This document shows, in pieces, positions 54,969 to 62,878 of a stretch of 64,000 nt of DNA. The position numbers and the translations under genes are program-made. Location: the NCBI RefSeq assembly GCF_009674605.1, contig NZ_WKJO01000001.1, positions 1,674,001 to 1,738,000 on the forward strand, read 5' to 3'. A model generated the notes under the pieces. It had not been told where the DNA came from. It was given only the letters and a program-made list of their open reading frames with translations, and made no database searches. This DNA comes from Haloferax litoreum (lineage in GTDB: Archaea > Halobacteriota > Halobacteria > Halobacteriales > Haloferacaceae). Positions within the stretch are counted from its first letter, which is position 1, and the number at the start of each line of letters is the position of its first letter.

Positions 54969-56581
54969 CGGGTCACCCCCGTCGCTTCGGCCTCTGAGTC
55001 CGCTGGTTCGTCCTCGGTGTCCGAGGGTTCGTACTCGATTCGCCGAACCGCTTCGAGGACGCCGCCCATCTTCTGTTCGGTCTCGTCGTACTCCGAGGCG
55101 GGGTCGGAGTCGGCGACGATGCCCGCGCCGGCGCGGACGGTTATCTCGTCTTCGTGGCCGTCGGTTTCGACTGTCGCGGTCCGGATGACGATTGCCATGT
55201 CGGCGTCGCCGGTCCACGAGTAGTAACCGACGCCACCGCCGTAGACGCCGCGAGGTTCGTCTTCGAGGTCGTCGATAATCTCCATCGCGCGGACCTTCGG
55301 GGCACCGGTGAGCGTCCCTGCGGGGAACGTCGCTCGGGTGGCGTCGAAAGAGTCGTAGTCGGCGTCGAGTGACCCGGAGACGGTCGATTCGATGTGCTGG
55401 ACGTGGCTGTACTTGATGACGCTCATGAACTCTTCGACGCGGACGCTCCCGGGCGTCGAGACCCGGCGCACGTCGTTGCGGCCGAGGTCCACGAGCATCG
55501 TGTGTTCGGCGCGTTCCTTGGCGTCAGCGAGGAGTTCGCCGGCGAGGCGACGGTCCTCGACTGGTCCAGACCCGCGGGGGCACGTGCCGGCGATTGGGTT
55601 GACGACGACGCGTTCGCCGCGCACCGAGACCAGCGTCTCGGGACTCGCCCCCACGACGCGCCGGTCGCCGTGGCGGAGCAGGTACATGTAGGGGGAAGGG
55701 TTGACCTCACGGAGCGAGGCGTACAGACCGACTGGGTCGACCTGTCCACGGAGTTTCCGGGTGCGCGAGAGGACTCCTTGGTAGATGTCGCCGTCGCGGA
55801 CGTGTTCTTTGGTCTTCCTGACTGCGGCCTCGTAGGACGCACGTGACCCTGCTTCCTCGTCGGTTCGCTCGAACCCACCGAGGACGGGGTCGTCTGCAGA
55901 TTCGAGTGCCGTTGCGACGGCCTCGACTTCGTCGACGACGGCGTCGTACACGTCCGTGGAGTCGTCGTCCGGGGTGACGACCGGCGTACAGACGAGTTTC
56001 ACCGTGTCTTCGACGTGGTCGAACGCGAGCGTCCGGGTCGTCAACACGAACTCGGCGTCCGGGTCGTCCGTGTCGGGTCTGTCGCGGCCGACTTCGTCCA
56101 ACCAGAGGTCGTAGACGGCCTCGTAGGCGAGGAAGCCGACCAGTCCGCCGGTGAGCGTCTGGCGGTCCCGCTCGGGGAAGTTGACGCGCGGGAGGTCCGG
56201 GAGTGCGCCGCGAAGCGAGTCGAGTACGTCGCCCTCGGCATCACGGATAAACGACGCCGCTGGGCCGCCGAGGTCGGTCACCTCGGTTCCATCTGGGCCG
56301 ACCGTGACGACTGCTTCGGGGTCGTACCCGACGAACGAGAAGCGTGCGTGCGAGTCGGCGGTGGCCGCAGGCGACGAGAACGCCCCTTGCGGGTTGCTGG
56401 ACGAGACTTTCTCTGCGCTCTCCAGGAGGAACCCGTAGTCGCTCCGGTCGGCGAGTGCGGTGTACGCGGCGAGTGGGTCGATGTCCACGTCGAGGTCGGT
56501 CACGAGGTGCGTGACGACGGGTTCGTCGTAGTCGGCGAGTTCTTCGGCGAAGGTGTCGCGGGCAGTCTCTGGTCGTGTCAC
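54965..56581 (-). CDS. trpE: Anthranilate synthase component I
   Basis: A 538-residue chorismate-utilising enzyme forming anthranilate from chorismate with ammonia from TrpG. Conserved elements: LLESAEKVSSSNPQG near the N-terminus (the LLES feedback tryptophan site), then SPYMYLLRHGDRRVVGASPE, IAGTCPRG, LGRNDVRRVSTPGSV and GTLTGAPKVRAMEIIDDLE. The C-terminal tail is acidic and non-conserved. Overlaps trpF and trpG by ATGA on both sides, indicating tight coupling. Confidence 0.96.
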   Translation of the reverse strand: MTRPETARDTFAEELADYDEPVVTHLVTDLDVDIDPLAAYTALADRSDYGFLLESAEKVSSSNPQGAFSSPAATADSHARFSFVGYDPEAVVTVGPDGTEVTDLGGPAASFIRDAEGDVLDSLRGALPDLPRVNFPERDRQTLTGGLVGFLAYEAVYDLWLDEVGRDRPDTDDPDAEFVLTTRTLAFDHVEDTVKLVCTPVVTPDDDSTDVYDAVVDEVEAVATALESADDPVLGGFERTDEEAGSRASYEAAVRKTKEHVRDGDIYQGVLSRTRKLRGQVDPVGLYASLREVNPSPYMYLLRHGDRRVVGASPETLVSVRGERVVVNPIAGTCPRGSGPVEDRRLAGELLADAKERAEHTMLVDLGRNDVRRVSTPGSVRVEEFMSVIKYSHVQHIESTVSGSLDADYDSFDATRATFPAGTLTGAPKVRAMEIIDDLEDEPRGVYGGGVGYYSWTGDADMAIVIRTATVETDGHEDEITVRAGAGIVADSDPASEYDETEQKMGGVLEAVRRIEYEPSDTEDEPADSEAEATGVTR

Positions 56582-57243
56582 GCGGGCACCTCCTCGTGGT
56601 TCTCGCCGTCCCGACAGGCGGCCTTGGCCTCGCTGACGAAGGTGTGAATCGCGTCGTGGTCTTTCACGCCGCCGGAGGATTCGACGCCGCTGGCGACGTC
56701 GACACCGTCAGGAGAGACAGTCCGAACCGCGTCGGCGACGTTGTTCGGCGTCAACCCGCCGGCGAGAATCACGGGAACGTCGACTGCGTCCGCGAGTTCC
56801 TGTGTGGCCTCCCAATCGTGCGTCTGTCCGGTTCCACCGGCACCCGAGTCGGATGGGGTGTCGACGAGAATCGCGTCGACGGCGGGTGCGATGGCGCGCG
56901 CACGCGACAGGTTCGTCGCTTCCACGACGGGAACGACGCGGACACGCTCGTATCGGAGCGCGGTGAGTTCGTCTGCCGAGAAATCGGCGTGCAGTTGGAG
57001 GACGTCGGGGCGGACTTCGGCCACGAGTTCGCGAGCGCGGGCGACCGAGTCGGGCATCGTCACGAGGACCGTCGAGAGGAACGGCGGTGCCGAGTCGAAC
57101 AGTTCGCGAGCGCGGGTCGGCGTCACCTCACGCGGGGTATCGACGGGCACGTCGCAGATAGTACCGACAGCGTCCGCACAGGCAGACGCGACGACGTCGA
57201 GGTCGGTCTCGGTGGTGACTCCGCAGATTTTCACACGGGTCAT
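56578..57243 (-). CDS. trpF: Phosphoribosylanthranilate isomerase
   Basis: A 221-residue TIM barrel starting MTRVKICGVTTETDLD, with the catalytic Cys in KICG and the later catalytic Asp in ILVDTPSDSGAGGTG. Phosphate binding is by VILAGGLTPNNVADAV and GVDVASGVESSGGVKD. It converts N-(5'-phosphoribosyl)anthranilate to CdRP. One base separates it from the trpD stop; it overlaps trpE by four bases. The longer frame upstream to 57639 is antisense to trpD codons and not real. Confidence 0.95.
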   Translation of the reverse strand: MTRVKICGVTTETDLDVVASACADAVGTICDVPVDTPREVTPTRARELFDSAPPFLSTVLVTMPDSVARARELVAEVRPDVLQLHADFSADELTALRYERVRVVPVVEATNLSRARAIAPAVDAILVDTPSDSGAGGTGQTHDWEATQELADAVDVPVILAGGLTPNNVADAVRTVSPDGVDVASGVESSGGVKDHDAIHTFVSEAKAACRDGENHEEVPA

Positions 57244-57244
57244 C

Positions 57245-58240
57245 TCACGCCTCCCGGAGTGCGTCGAGTTTCGCTGCTGCGGACCCGGTATCGATGGCGT
57301 CGCGCGCGACGTCGACCCCCTCTTCGAGCGAGTCTGCGAGGTCGGCGACGTAGATGGCCGCGCCCGCGTTGGCGAGGATGAGGTCACGCTTGGCACCGGT
57401 GACGTCCCCGGAGAGGATTCCTTCGAGGTCGCGGGCGTTCTCCTGTGGCGACCCGCCAGCGACGGCGTCGATTGGGGCCTGTTCGAGACCGAGGTCAGCA
57501 GGCGTGAGCGTGTACTCGACGACGTCGTCGCCGTCGACTTCGGCGACGGTAGTCGCGTCGTGGAGGGCGATTTCGTCCATTCCGGACCCGTGGACGACGA
57601 GGGCGCGTTCGACGGGCATGTGCGAGAGTGCGTTGGCAATCATGGGAACGAGGTCCGGGTCGTAGACACCGAGAACCTGTGCGTCTGCACCCGCGGGGTT
57701 CGTCAGGGGGCCGAGCACGTTGAAGATGGTCCGCATACCGAGTTCCTTCCGCGGGCCGATGACGGCTTTCATCGCGGGGTGGAACACGGGAGCGAGCATG
57801 AATCCGACACCGTTGTCGTCGATACACCGTTCGACCGATTCGGGGTCCGCTTCGACGTCGACGCCGGCGACTTCGAGCACGTCGGCACTCCCAGAAGACG
57901 AAGAGACGGAGTAGTTTCCGTGCTTGGCCACCGCGGCACCCGCGCCGGCGGCCACGAGTGCACTCGTCGTCGAGACGTTGATGGTGTTGTAGTCGTCGCC
58001 GCCGGTTCCGCAGGTGTCCACGAGTGGGTCACGTGACGGGTCGATAGTCAACGCGGCGTCGCGCATCCCCTGTGCGAACCCGGCGATTTCGGCTTCGGTC
58101 TCTCCTTTCGCCCGAAGCGCAGTGAGCAGAGCGCCGATTTGCGCCTCCGTCGCCTCTTCGAAGACGGCGCGCGCGGCGTCTCGCGCCTCCTCGACGCTCA
58201 AGTCAGAACCAGCAGTGACGCGTTCGATGTAACCTTGCAT
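57245..58240 (-). CDS. trpD: Anthranilate phosphoribosyltransferase
   Basis: A 331-residue enzyme transferring the phosphoribosyl group of PRPP to anthranilate. The PRPP loop is DTCGTGGDDYNTINVST, followed by AKHGNYSVSSSSGSADVLE and the anthranilate-site Arg in GPRKELGMRTIFNVLGPL. First gene of trpDFEG. A TGTAC-containing palindrome lies 31-52 bases upstream of the start, indicating operator-type control. No leader peptide with Trp codons is visible. Confidence 0.96.
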   Translation of the reverse strand: MQGYIERVTAGSDLSVEEARDAARAVFEEATEAQIGALLTALRAKGETEAEIAGFAQGMRDAALTIDPSRDPLVDTCGTGGDDYNTINVSTTSALVAAGAGAAVAKHGNYSVSSSSGSADVLEVAGVDVEADPESVERCIDDNGVGFMLAPVFHPAMKAVIGPRKELGMRTIFNVLGPLTNPAGADAQVLGVYDPDLVPMIANALSHMPVERALVVHGSGMDEIALHDATTVAEVDGDDVVEYTLTPADLGLEQAPIDAVAGGSPQENARDLEGILSGDVTGAKRDLILANAGAAIYVADLADSLEEGVDVARDAIDTGSAAAKLDALREA

Positions 58241-58270
58241 TGATAATCACCAGTGTACGTGTTCGAGATA

Positions 58271-58292
58271 CAATGTACAAATTCGTACATTG
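58271..58292. promoter_or_regulatory. Candidate trp operator (TGTAC palindrome)
   Basis: CAATGTAC and GTACATTG form a perfect 8-bp inverted repeat around AAATTC. A further GTGTAC lies at about 58253-58258. The element is 31-52 bases upstream of trpD, at core-promoter distance. TGTACA-type TRP boxes are the sites of the TrpY repressor in Methanothermobacter; use of the same motif here is inference. Confidence 0.6.
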
Positions 58293-58479
58293 ACTTAAGG
58301 GTGTCGGGCTGGCGAAAATCGCCGCCACTGGAGGGTTTCACACAGACCGAATCGGCGGCGTGAGACGGTGGGAGTGCACTGTGCTGGGAATCGCCGCACG
58401 TGGTCCGATTCGAAAGCTTAAATTGTACCCCCGGACAACGGAGAGATGCGTCCGAACGGGCGTGGGAAGCACCGTAACC

Positions 58480-58554
58480 GGGTTGGTGGTCTAGTCTGGT
58501 TATGACACCTCCTTGACATGGAGGAGGCCGGCAGTTCAAATCTGCCCCAACCCA
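58480..58554 (+). tRNA. tRNA-Val (GAC), copy 1
   Basis: A full cloverleaf: acceptor GGGTTGG/CCAACCC, anticodon stem CCTCC/GGAGG with loop TTGACAT (anticodon GAC, valine), and T-arm GGCAG-TTCAAAT-CTGCC. Discriminator A; CCA is not encoded. 75 bases, no intron. Confidence 0.96.
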
Positions 58555-58598
58555 CTACACTTCCCACGCTTTCGGAGTTCGACGATGTTCGCAACACC

Positions 58599-58673
58599 GG
58601 GTTGGTGGTCTAGTCTGGTTATGACACCTCCTTGACATGGAGGAGGCCGGCAGTTCAAATCTGCCCCAACCCA
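58599..58673 (+). tRNA. tRNA-Val (GAC), copy 2
   Basis: Identical in all 75 bases to copy 1, which lies 119 bases upstream. The immediate 3' flanks (CTAC) are shared and the rest of the spacer is unrelated. Recent tandem duplication or gene conversion is likely. Confidence 0.96.
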
Positions 58674-58756
58674 CTACTTTCTCGCGGCGAATTACCTCCC
58701 AAGCACCGCGTAGCGTGTGCTCGGTGCTATGCGTCGCGTGTAATCGTGCCGCGGGG

Positions 58757-58806
58757 CAGATTTGAACCAGCGAGCGACTGCAAGGAGCGAGTGAGGTTCA
58801 AATCTG
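58757..58806. repeat. Inverted repeat made of tRNA T-arm sequence
   Basis: CAGATTTGAACC (58757-58768) and GGTTCAAATCTG (58795-58806) form a perfect 12-bp inverted repeat. Both arms match the T-arm of the neighbouring tRNA-Val genes (GTTCAAATCTG), one in each orientation. Flanking segments at about 58688 and 58824 (GAATTACCTCCC, each followed by a similar stretch) are direct repeats. This looks like the debris of integration or recombination at a tRNA end. Confidence 0.6.
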
Positions 58807-58908
58807 TTCACCCGCTGTTCACGACGAATTACCTCCCGAACACTGCGTGGCGGTACGAGCGAGATTCTCATCTACTCCACCACTCACACCGACTGAAAAA
58901 GACGCGAC

Positions 58909-59742
58909 TCAGATGTCGTGAACCACGTCGGACGGGTCCATGTTCTGTTCGTCAAGGTAGACGTTGACCTGATACTGCGACACGTCGTAACCGAGATTTA
59001 ACCTCTCGACGGACCCACTGAAGCGGTATCGGTCACCGAGGAAGTTGCTTCCTCCGGCGTTTGCGGGTCGTGGTCCCGTCGTGTCGGCAGCAGTCATCGT
59101 CCCGTCACCGTTGTCTGTCGGTACGTCGTCTGAATCCGCAGCGAAGTCGCCTCCTTCGGTGTCCGGGACGAGGTCACCCTCGACCAGCAGTTCGTACTCG
59201 GTGGGCCCGTTCGCAGTAATCATAATCGTTCGCTCTCTCCCGAGGACGAACCCCTGTCGTTGTGGTTCGTACGGACTCGAGAGGAATTCGTCGAGATACA
59301 CGTACGCGTCGGACCCCGGTTCGGGTTCGACGTCCAGCCGCTGGACGTACCCGACCACGCGGAACCGGTCGCCGAGGAAGTTGTTCTCGCCCGCATCTTC
59401 GGGCCGTGGACCGGTTTCGTCGCGTGCCCCCACGTTGGCCGGCCCATCGGGGTCGAACACCGTGTCGTCGGAATCCGCCGAGAAGTCCCCGAATCTCGTG
59501 TCGGCTTCGAGCGTCCCGTTCACGGTGAAATCGTAGTCGACAGGCCCGTTTGCCGTAATCATCAGCGTGTGCATTGGCGACGACTCGGTCTGGGTACTCA
59601 CGGACCCCACGACGGTTGGAAGTGTGAACGCCGACCCCCCGATTCCGATGGCCGCCGTCTTCAGCACCGCTCGTCGGTTCAGTCGCCGGCCCGCACTCTC
59701 TGGTGGCCTCGACAGGCTGTGCGTTATGCTATCACTGCGCAT
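58909..59742 (-). CDS. Tat-exported protein with two copies of one domain
   Basis: A 277-residue secreted protein. The twin-arginine signal (AGRRLNRRAVLKTAAIG) is followed by two homologous units of about 95 residues, at about 57-160 and 168-270. Each has MITANGP..Y, an acidic (G)DF.ADSDD segment, TGPRP..AG..NFLGDR(F/Y)R and a closing VYLDE. The general form (a beta domain ending VYLDE) is like the haloarchaeal extracellular domains often ending VYLNGE. No enzyme motif or membrane anchor is seen. ATG 59742 follows an AT-rich TATATTATTT stretch. Function unknown. Confidence 0.8.
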   Translation of the reverse strand: MRSDSITHSLSRPPESAGRRLNRRAVLKTAAIGIGGSAFTLPTVVGSVSTQTESSPMHTLMITANGPVDYDFTVNGTLEADTRFGDFSADSDDTVFDPDGPANVGARDETGPRPEDAGENNFLGDRFRVVGYVQRLDVEPEPGSDAYVYLDEFLSSPYEPQRQGFVLGRERTIMITANGPTEYELLVEGDLVPDTEGGDFAADSDDVPTDNGDGTMTAADTTGPRPANAGGSNFLGDRYRFSGSVERLNLGYDVSQYQVNVYLDEQNMDPSDVVHDI

Positions 59743-59903
59743 AAATAATATAACAATGCAATTACACATAAGCGTATTTCACCGCAGACAGAACTACACC
59801 AAAATAACGACAAGATGTGTGTCAAATCGGGTTACGGTACGTTCTGGTAGGGTTTCACGACTCGGCGTCGTGTGGAGAAATTGTATCGAAGACTGATATG
59901 TTT

Positions 59904-60380
59904 CTAATCGTCTGCCGGCACGAGTTCTGGGGTGGAGAACGTACGCCGACGGTAGACGTGTGCAATCTGGAGGACGACCGCGTATCCGAGGACGGCGAGG
60001 GCGACGGCGAGAATCGCGTTGCCGAGGAGTTGCCGAAGGACGATATCGACGCCCGAGTCGAGCGATACGTCGGCGACAGTAGCACCGGGAACGGGACCGA
60101 GGAGGTACGAACCCAGCCAGAAACTCGCGCCGTAGACGGCCCACTTGACCGGTGGGTTGAACACGACGAGCGTCGCGACGAGTGCGAGTTTGCTCGCGCG
60201 CTCGACGAAGTATGCAATGAGGGCGAAGAGTGCAATTGCAGTGCCTGCGGTCGGCATCGCCACGACGAACACACCGAAGGCGAAACTCGCGGCGATTTCG
60301 TGGGGCGTGTGGTCCGCCGCGAATGCTCGCTCGATTCCCGTCCACACGCGGTCGCGAACCGAGGCTACTCTCTCGCGCAC
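59904..60380 (-). CDS. DUF2062 domain membrane protein
   Basis: A 158-residue membrane protein with the DUF2062 pattern: an amphipathic basic N-terminus (RERVASVRDRVWTGIERAF), then HEIAASFAFGVFVVAMPTAG and a helix pair ending in FNPPVKWAVYGASFWLGSYL. About four helices. Function unknown; in bacteria the domain is sometimes attached to glycosyltransferases. The start is GTG 60380, since no ATG is nearby in frame. Confidence 0.82.
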   Translation of the reverse strand: MRERVASVRDRVWTGIERAFAADHTPHEIAASFAFGVFVVAMPTAGTAIALFALIAYFVERASKLALVATLVVFNPPVKWAVYGASFWLGSYLLGPVPGATVADVSLDSGVDIVLRQLLGNAILAVALAVLGYAVVLQIAHVYRRRTFSTPELVPADD

Positions 60381-60439
60381 AGGTAAGGGCTAGATGCCGG
60401 TGAACAGTATCAATCCTTCGCCGTGCGGGACGGTAACAG

Positions 60440-60877
60440 TTATCTGAATCTCCGGTCCGACTCCCACTTCTCTTTGAGTTCGACCATCTGGCCGACGCCC
60501 CGGGCGACGTCAGAGATGTGAAAAGCGATGTCGGTGGCCGTGATGATACCGACCATCTCCGCGCCGTCGACGACGACCAGTTTCTTGACGCGCCCGTCGC
60601 GCATCTTCTGGGCGGCGACACGACTCGTCGAGTCCGGACGAACCCACTTTATCGGGTTCGACATGATTGCTCGCGTCGGAATCTCCGCCAACGGTTTGCC
60701 ACTCGCGACACCCGCGCGGAGTACGTCGGATTCAGTGACGATTCCCGCCGGTCCACCGTCTGTACTCACGACGACGCTCCCAGCGCCCTTACTGAGCATC
60801 AGACGCGCACAATCGGCGACGCTGGTGTTCAATCCGACAGTCGCCACATCCTCTGTCATGATTTCGTCCACGCGCAT
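60440..60877 (-). CDS. CBS-pair domain protein
   Basis: A 145-residue protein made of two CBS motifs (about 8-58 and 70-122): IMTEDVATVGLNTSVADCAR with GSVVVSTDGGPAGIVTESD, then IMSNPIKWVRPDSTSRVAAQ with KKLVVVDGAEMVGIITATD. Stand-alone CBS pairs bind adenine nucleotides or SAM and act as energy sensors on partner proteins, none of which is identifiable here. Confidence 0.92.
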   Translation of the reverse strand: MRVDEIMTEDVATVGLNTSVADCARLMLSKGAGSVVVSTDGGPAGIVTESDVLRAGVASGKPLAEIPTRAIMSNPIKWVRPDSTSRVAAQKMRDGRVKKLVVVDGAEMVGIITATDIAFHISDVARGVGQMVELKEKWESDRRFR

Positions 60878-61216
60878 CGTTATGCACCAGCAGGTGGTCG
60901 CTGTCGGTCAATCGAGTGCGTACGGTAGCCCGTAAAGTTCCGATTTTGATACTCAGCTGTAATATCAGTCGAGACGTGCGCGTCACGCAGACGCATCGAA
61001 GAGGAGAACCGCAGCGTCGCTGGCGTCGTAATCGCATTACGTGGGGACGGCATGCCCCCTACAACGACAGTTTCGTCCATTAGCGAGACTAACCGGAATG
61101 GAGCGGATAAATCCGTGCATCTGAATATCATCACCGATAATATATGGAGCCTCGCTCGGTTCTCCCAGTTTCGATGCGAGCGGCAACGATACAGCTGTTG
61201 AACGCTAGCAATCCAC
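60878..61216. other. Intergenic region, no gene seen
   Basis: 339 bp upstream of divergent genes. A minus-strand frame (60880-61545) is basic and non-haloarchaeal and is rejected. The stretch at about 61022-61044 is a near copy of one in the nrdJ upstream region. AT-rich bases at 61125-61144 (GATAATATATGG) are probably a promoter for the next gene. Confidence 0.5.
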
Positions 61217-61513
61217 ATGGATATTGGTCTCCGACTCCTCGTCGCAGGGTTCTGCATCGTTGCGCCGTCGCTCCTGTTCGTCGGGTTCGTCCGTGTCCTC
61301 GACAGCATGCGAAACGACGCCCTCGTCGAACGCGTCCTCGACAGACTCGACGAAGATATCGACGGCACAGGGACGACAGTCGACCCAACGACGTTTCTAC
61401 GAACGGCACAGGAGAAGTCGCGAGAGAAGATGACCACGTGTCCAGAGTGTAGCGTCCCGAACACAGTCGAGAGCGTGCGGTGTGGATTCTGTGGGACGAG
61501 ATTGCATCGGTAG
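61217..61513 (+). CDS. Membrane-anchored zinc-ribbon protein
   Basis: A 98-residue protein beginning MDIGLRLLVAGFCIVAPSLL, a single transmembrane helix. A charged linker (LVERVLDRLDEDIDGTG) is followed by a C-terminal zinc ribbon CPECSVPNTVESVRCGFC. The ribbon is predicted on the cytoplasmic side. Unknown function; the domain order suggests a small membrane-tethered adaptor. Confidence 0.72.
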   Translation: MDIGLRLLVAGFCIVAPSLLFVGFVRVLDSMRNDALVERVLDRLDEDIDGTGTTVDPTTFLRTAQEKSREKMTTCPECSVPNTVESVRCGFCGTRLHR

Positions 61514-61549
61514 CCGGGTCGAGACGCCCTGTGCGGGCGGGCCACCGTC

Positions 61550-61924
61550 CTACTGGACGACGAACTCGGTCGACCGGTCGGGATTGACGCCGTGAAACAA
61601 CGGTTCGAACGACCCCGCTTCGGTCGGGTCTTCGAGGAGCGTCTCCATCAGTTCGTCTTCGAGTTCGTGAAGCGGATGTGTCGATTTCGCTCTCGCTTCG
61701 ACCAACTGTTCGAAGTCTTCAGCCTCGATGTACCACACGAGGTAGTCGTACTCGTCCCCGTACTCGACGAACAGTGAGAGCGTCTGGAGGGTCTCTTCGT
61801 CCCAAATCGCACGGACGCCGTCTCTGTCTTCTCGTGCTTCTGTGCGCAACTCGTCGACCCACTCGAACACCGCATCCGTCTTTCCCGGTTTGATTCGCTG
61901 TTTTCGGACGAACGTATCTACCAT
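61550..61924 (-). CDS. DUF6176 family protein
   Basis: A 124-residue acidic protein beginning MVDTFVRKQRIKPGKTDAVF and containing LFVEYGDEYDYLVWYIEAED and THPLHELEDELMETLL. It matches DUF6176, whose fold is probably a dimeric ferredoxin-like alpha/beta barrel. No known activity. ATG 61924. Convergent with the membrane zinc-ribbon gene, with about 36 bp between stops. Confidence 0.82.
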   Translation of the reverse strand: MVDTFVRKQRIKPGKTDAVFEWVDELRTEAREDRDGVRAIWDEETLQTLSLFVEYGDEYDYLVWYIEAEDFEQLVEARAKSTHPLHELEDELMETLLEDPTEAGSFEPLFHGVNPDRSTEFVVQ

Positions 61925-62008
61925 GGAAATGATGTGGGTTGGTTGACAGTAAACGTGCCGGCCGCGTCGCTCTTCGAGGTGGAAAAATCGAGAAGTGAGT
62001 CCGAAGAC

Positions 62009-62878
62009 TTAGAGGAAGTCTTCGATGTGGTCGGCGACTTCGTTCGGGGTGTCGCCGACGGGGACGCCCGCGTCGTTCAGGGCGTTGATTTTGGACTCTG
62101 CCGTGCCGGTCCCGGACCCGGAGACGATAGCGCCGGCGTGACCCATGCGCTTGCCCGGCGGTGCCGTGCGGCCGGCGATGAAGCCAGCGACGGGCGTGTC
62201 CATGTTCTCGGCGATGAACTTCGCCGCCTGCTCTTCGTCTTCGCCACCAATCTCACCGCACATGACGACGGCGTGCGTGTCGGGGTCGTTCTCGAACGCT
62301 TCGAGGGCGTCGACGAACGACGTGCCGATGATTGGGTCGCCGCCGATACCGATGGCGGTGGTCTGACCGATGCCGCGCTCGGTCAGGTTCGAGACGACCT
62401 GGTACGTGAGCGTACCGGAGCGCGAGACGAGACCGACGTTCCCCTCTTCGAAGATGTTGCCGGGGAGGATGCCGAGTTTGGCCTCGCCGGGCGTGATGAT
62501 ACCCGGACAGTTGGGGCCGATGAGGCGCGTGTCGACTTCGGACAGGCGCTTGTTCACCTTGGCCATGTCCTGCGTCGGGACGCCCTCGGTGATGGCCACG
62601 ACGAGGTCGAGGTCCGTGTCGAGTGCCTCGAAGATGGCGTCGCCAGCGAACGCCGGCGGGACGAACACGACAGACGCGTTTGCGTCTTCCTCTTCGACTG
62701 CTTCGGAGACGGTGTCGTAGACGGGAACACCTTCGACTTCCTGCCCGCCCTTGCCGGGGACCGCACCGGCGACGACGTTCGTGCCGTACTCCATCATCTG
62801 CTGGGTGTGGAAGCGGCCTTCCCCACCGGTGATACCCTGTACAACTACGCGCGTGTCGTCGTCGACGAAAATACTCAT
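62009..62878 (-). CDS. sucD: Succinate-CoA ligase, alpha subunit
   Basis: A 289-residue subunit of the TCA-cycle enzyme that couples succinyl-CoA cleavage to nucleoside triphosphate formation. The CoA-binding Rossmann region has [16 protein letters not shown] and [14 protein letters not shown]. The phosphorylated histidine is His247 in [16 protein letters not shown], and SRSGTLTY belongs to the conserved core. Its ATG overlaps the sucC stop by ATGA. Start at 62878. Confidence 0.97.
   Translation of the reverse strand: MSIFVDDDTRVVVQGITGGEGRFHTQQMMEYGTNVVAGAVPGKGGQEVEGVPVYDTVSEAVEEEDANASVVFVPPAFAGDAIFEALDTDLDLVVAITEGVPTQDMAKVNKRLSEVDTRLIGPNCPGIITPGEAKLGILPGNIFEEGNVGLVSRSGTLTYQVVSNLTERGIGQTTAIGIGGDPIIGTSFVDALEAFENDPDTHAVVMCGEIGGEDEEQAAKFIAENMDTPVAGFIAGRTAPPGKRMGHAGAIVSGSGTGTAESKINALNDAGVPVGDTPNEVADHIEDFL

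Noticed and set aside
58241-58440. Transcription attenuator with leader peptide before trpD
   Set aside because: No short reading frame with Trp codons or alternative hairpins; the palindrome is at operator distance instead.
60880-61545. 221-codon minus-strand frame
   Set aside because: Basic Ser/Arg/Thr-rich product overlapping the zinc-ribbon membrane protein gene on the opposite strand.
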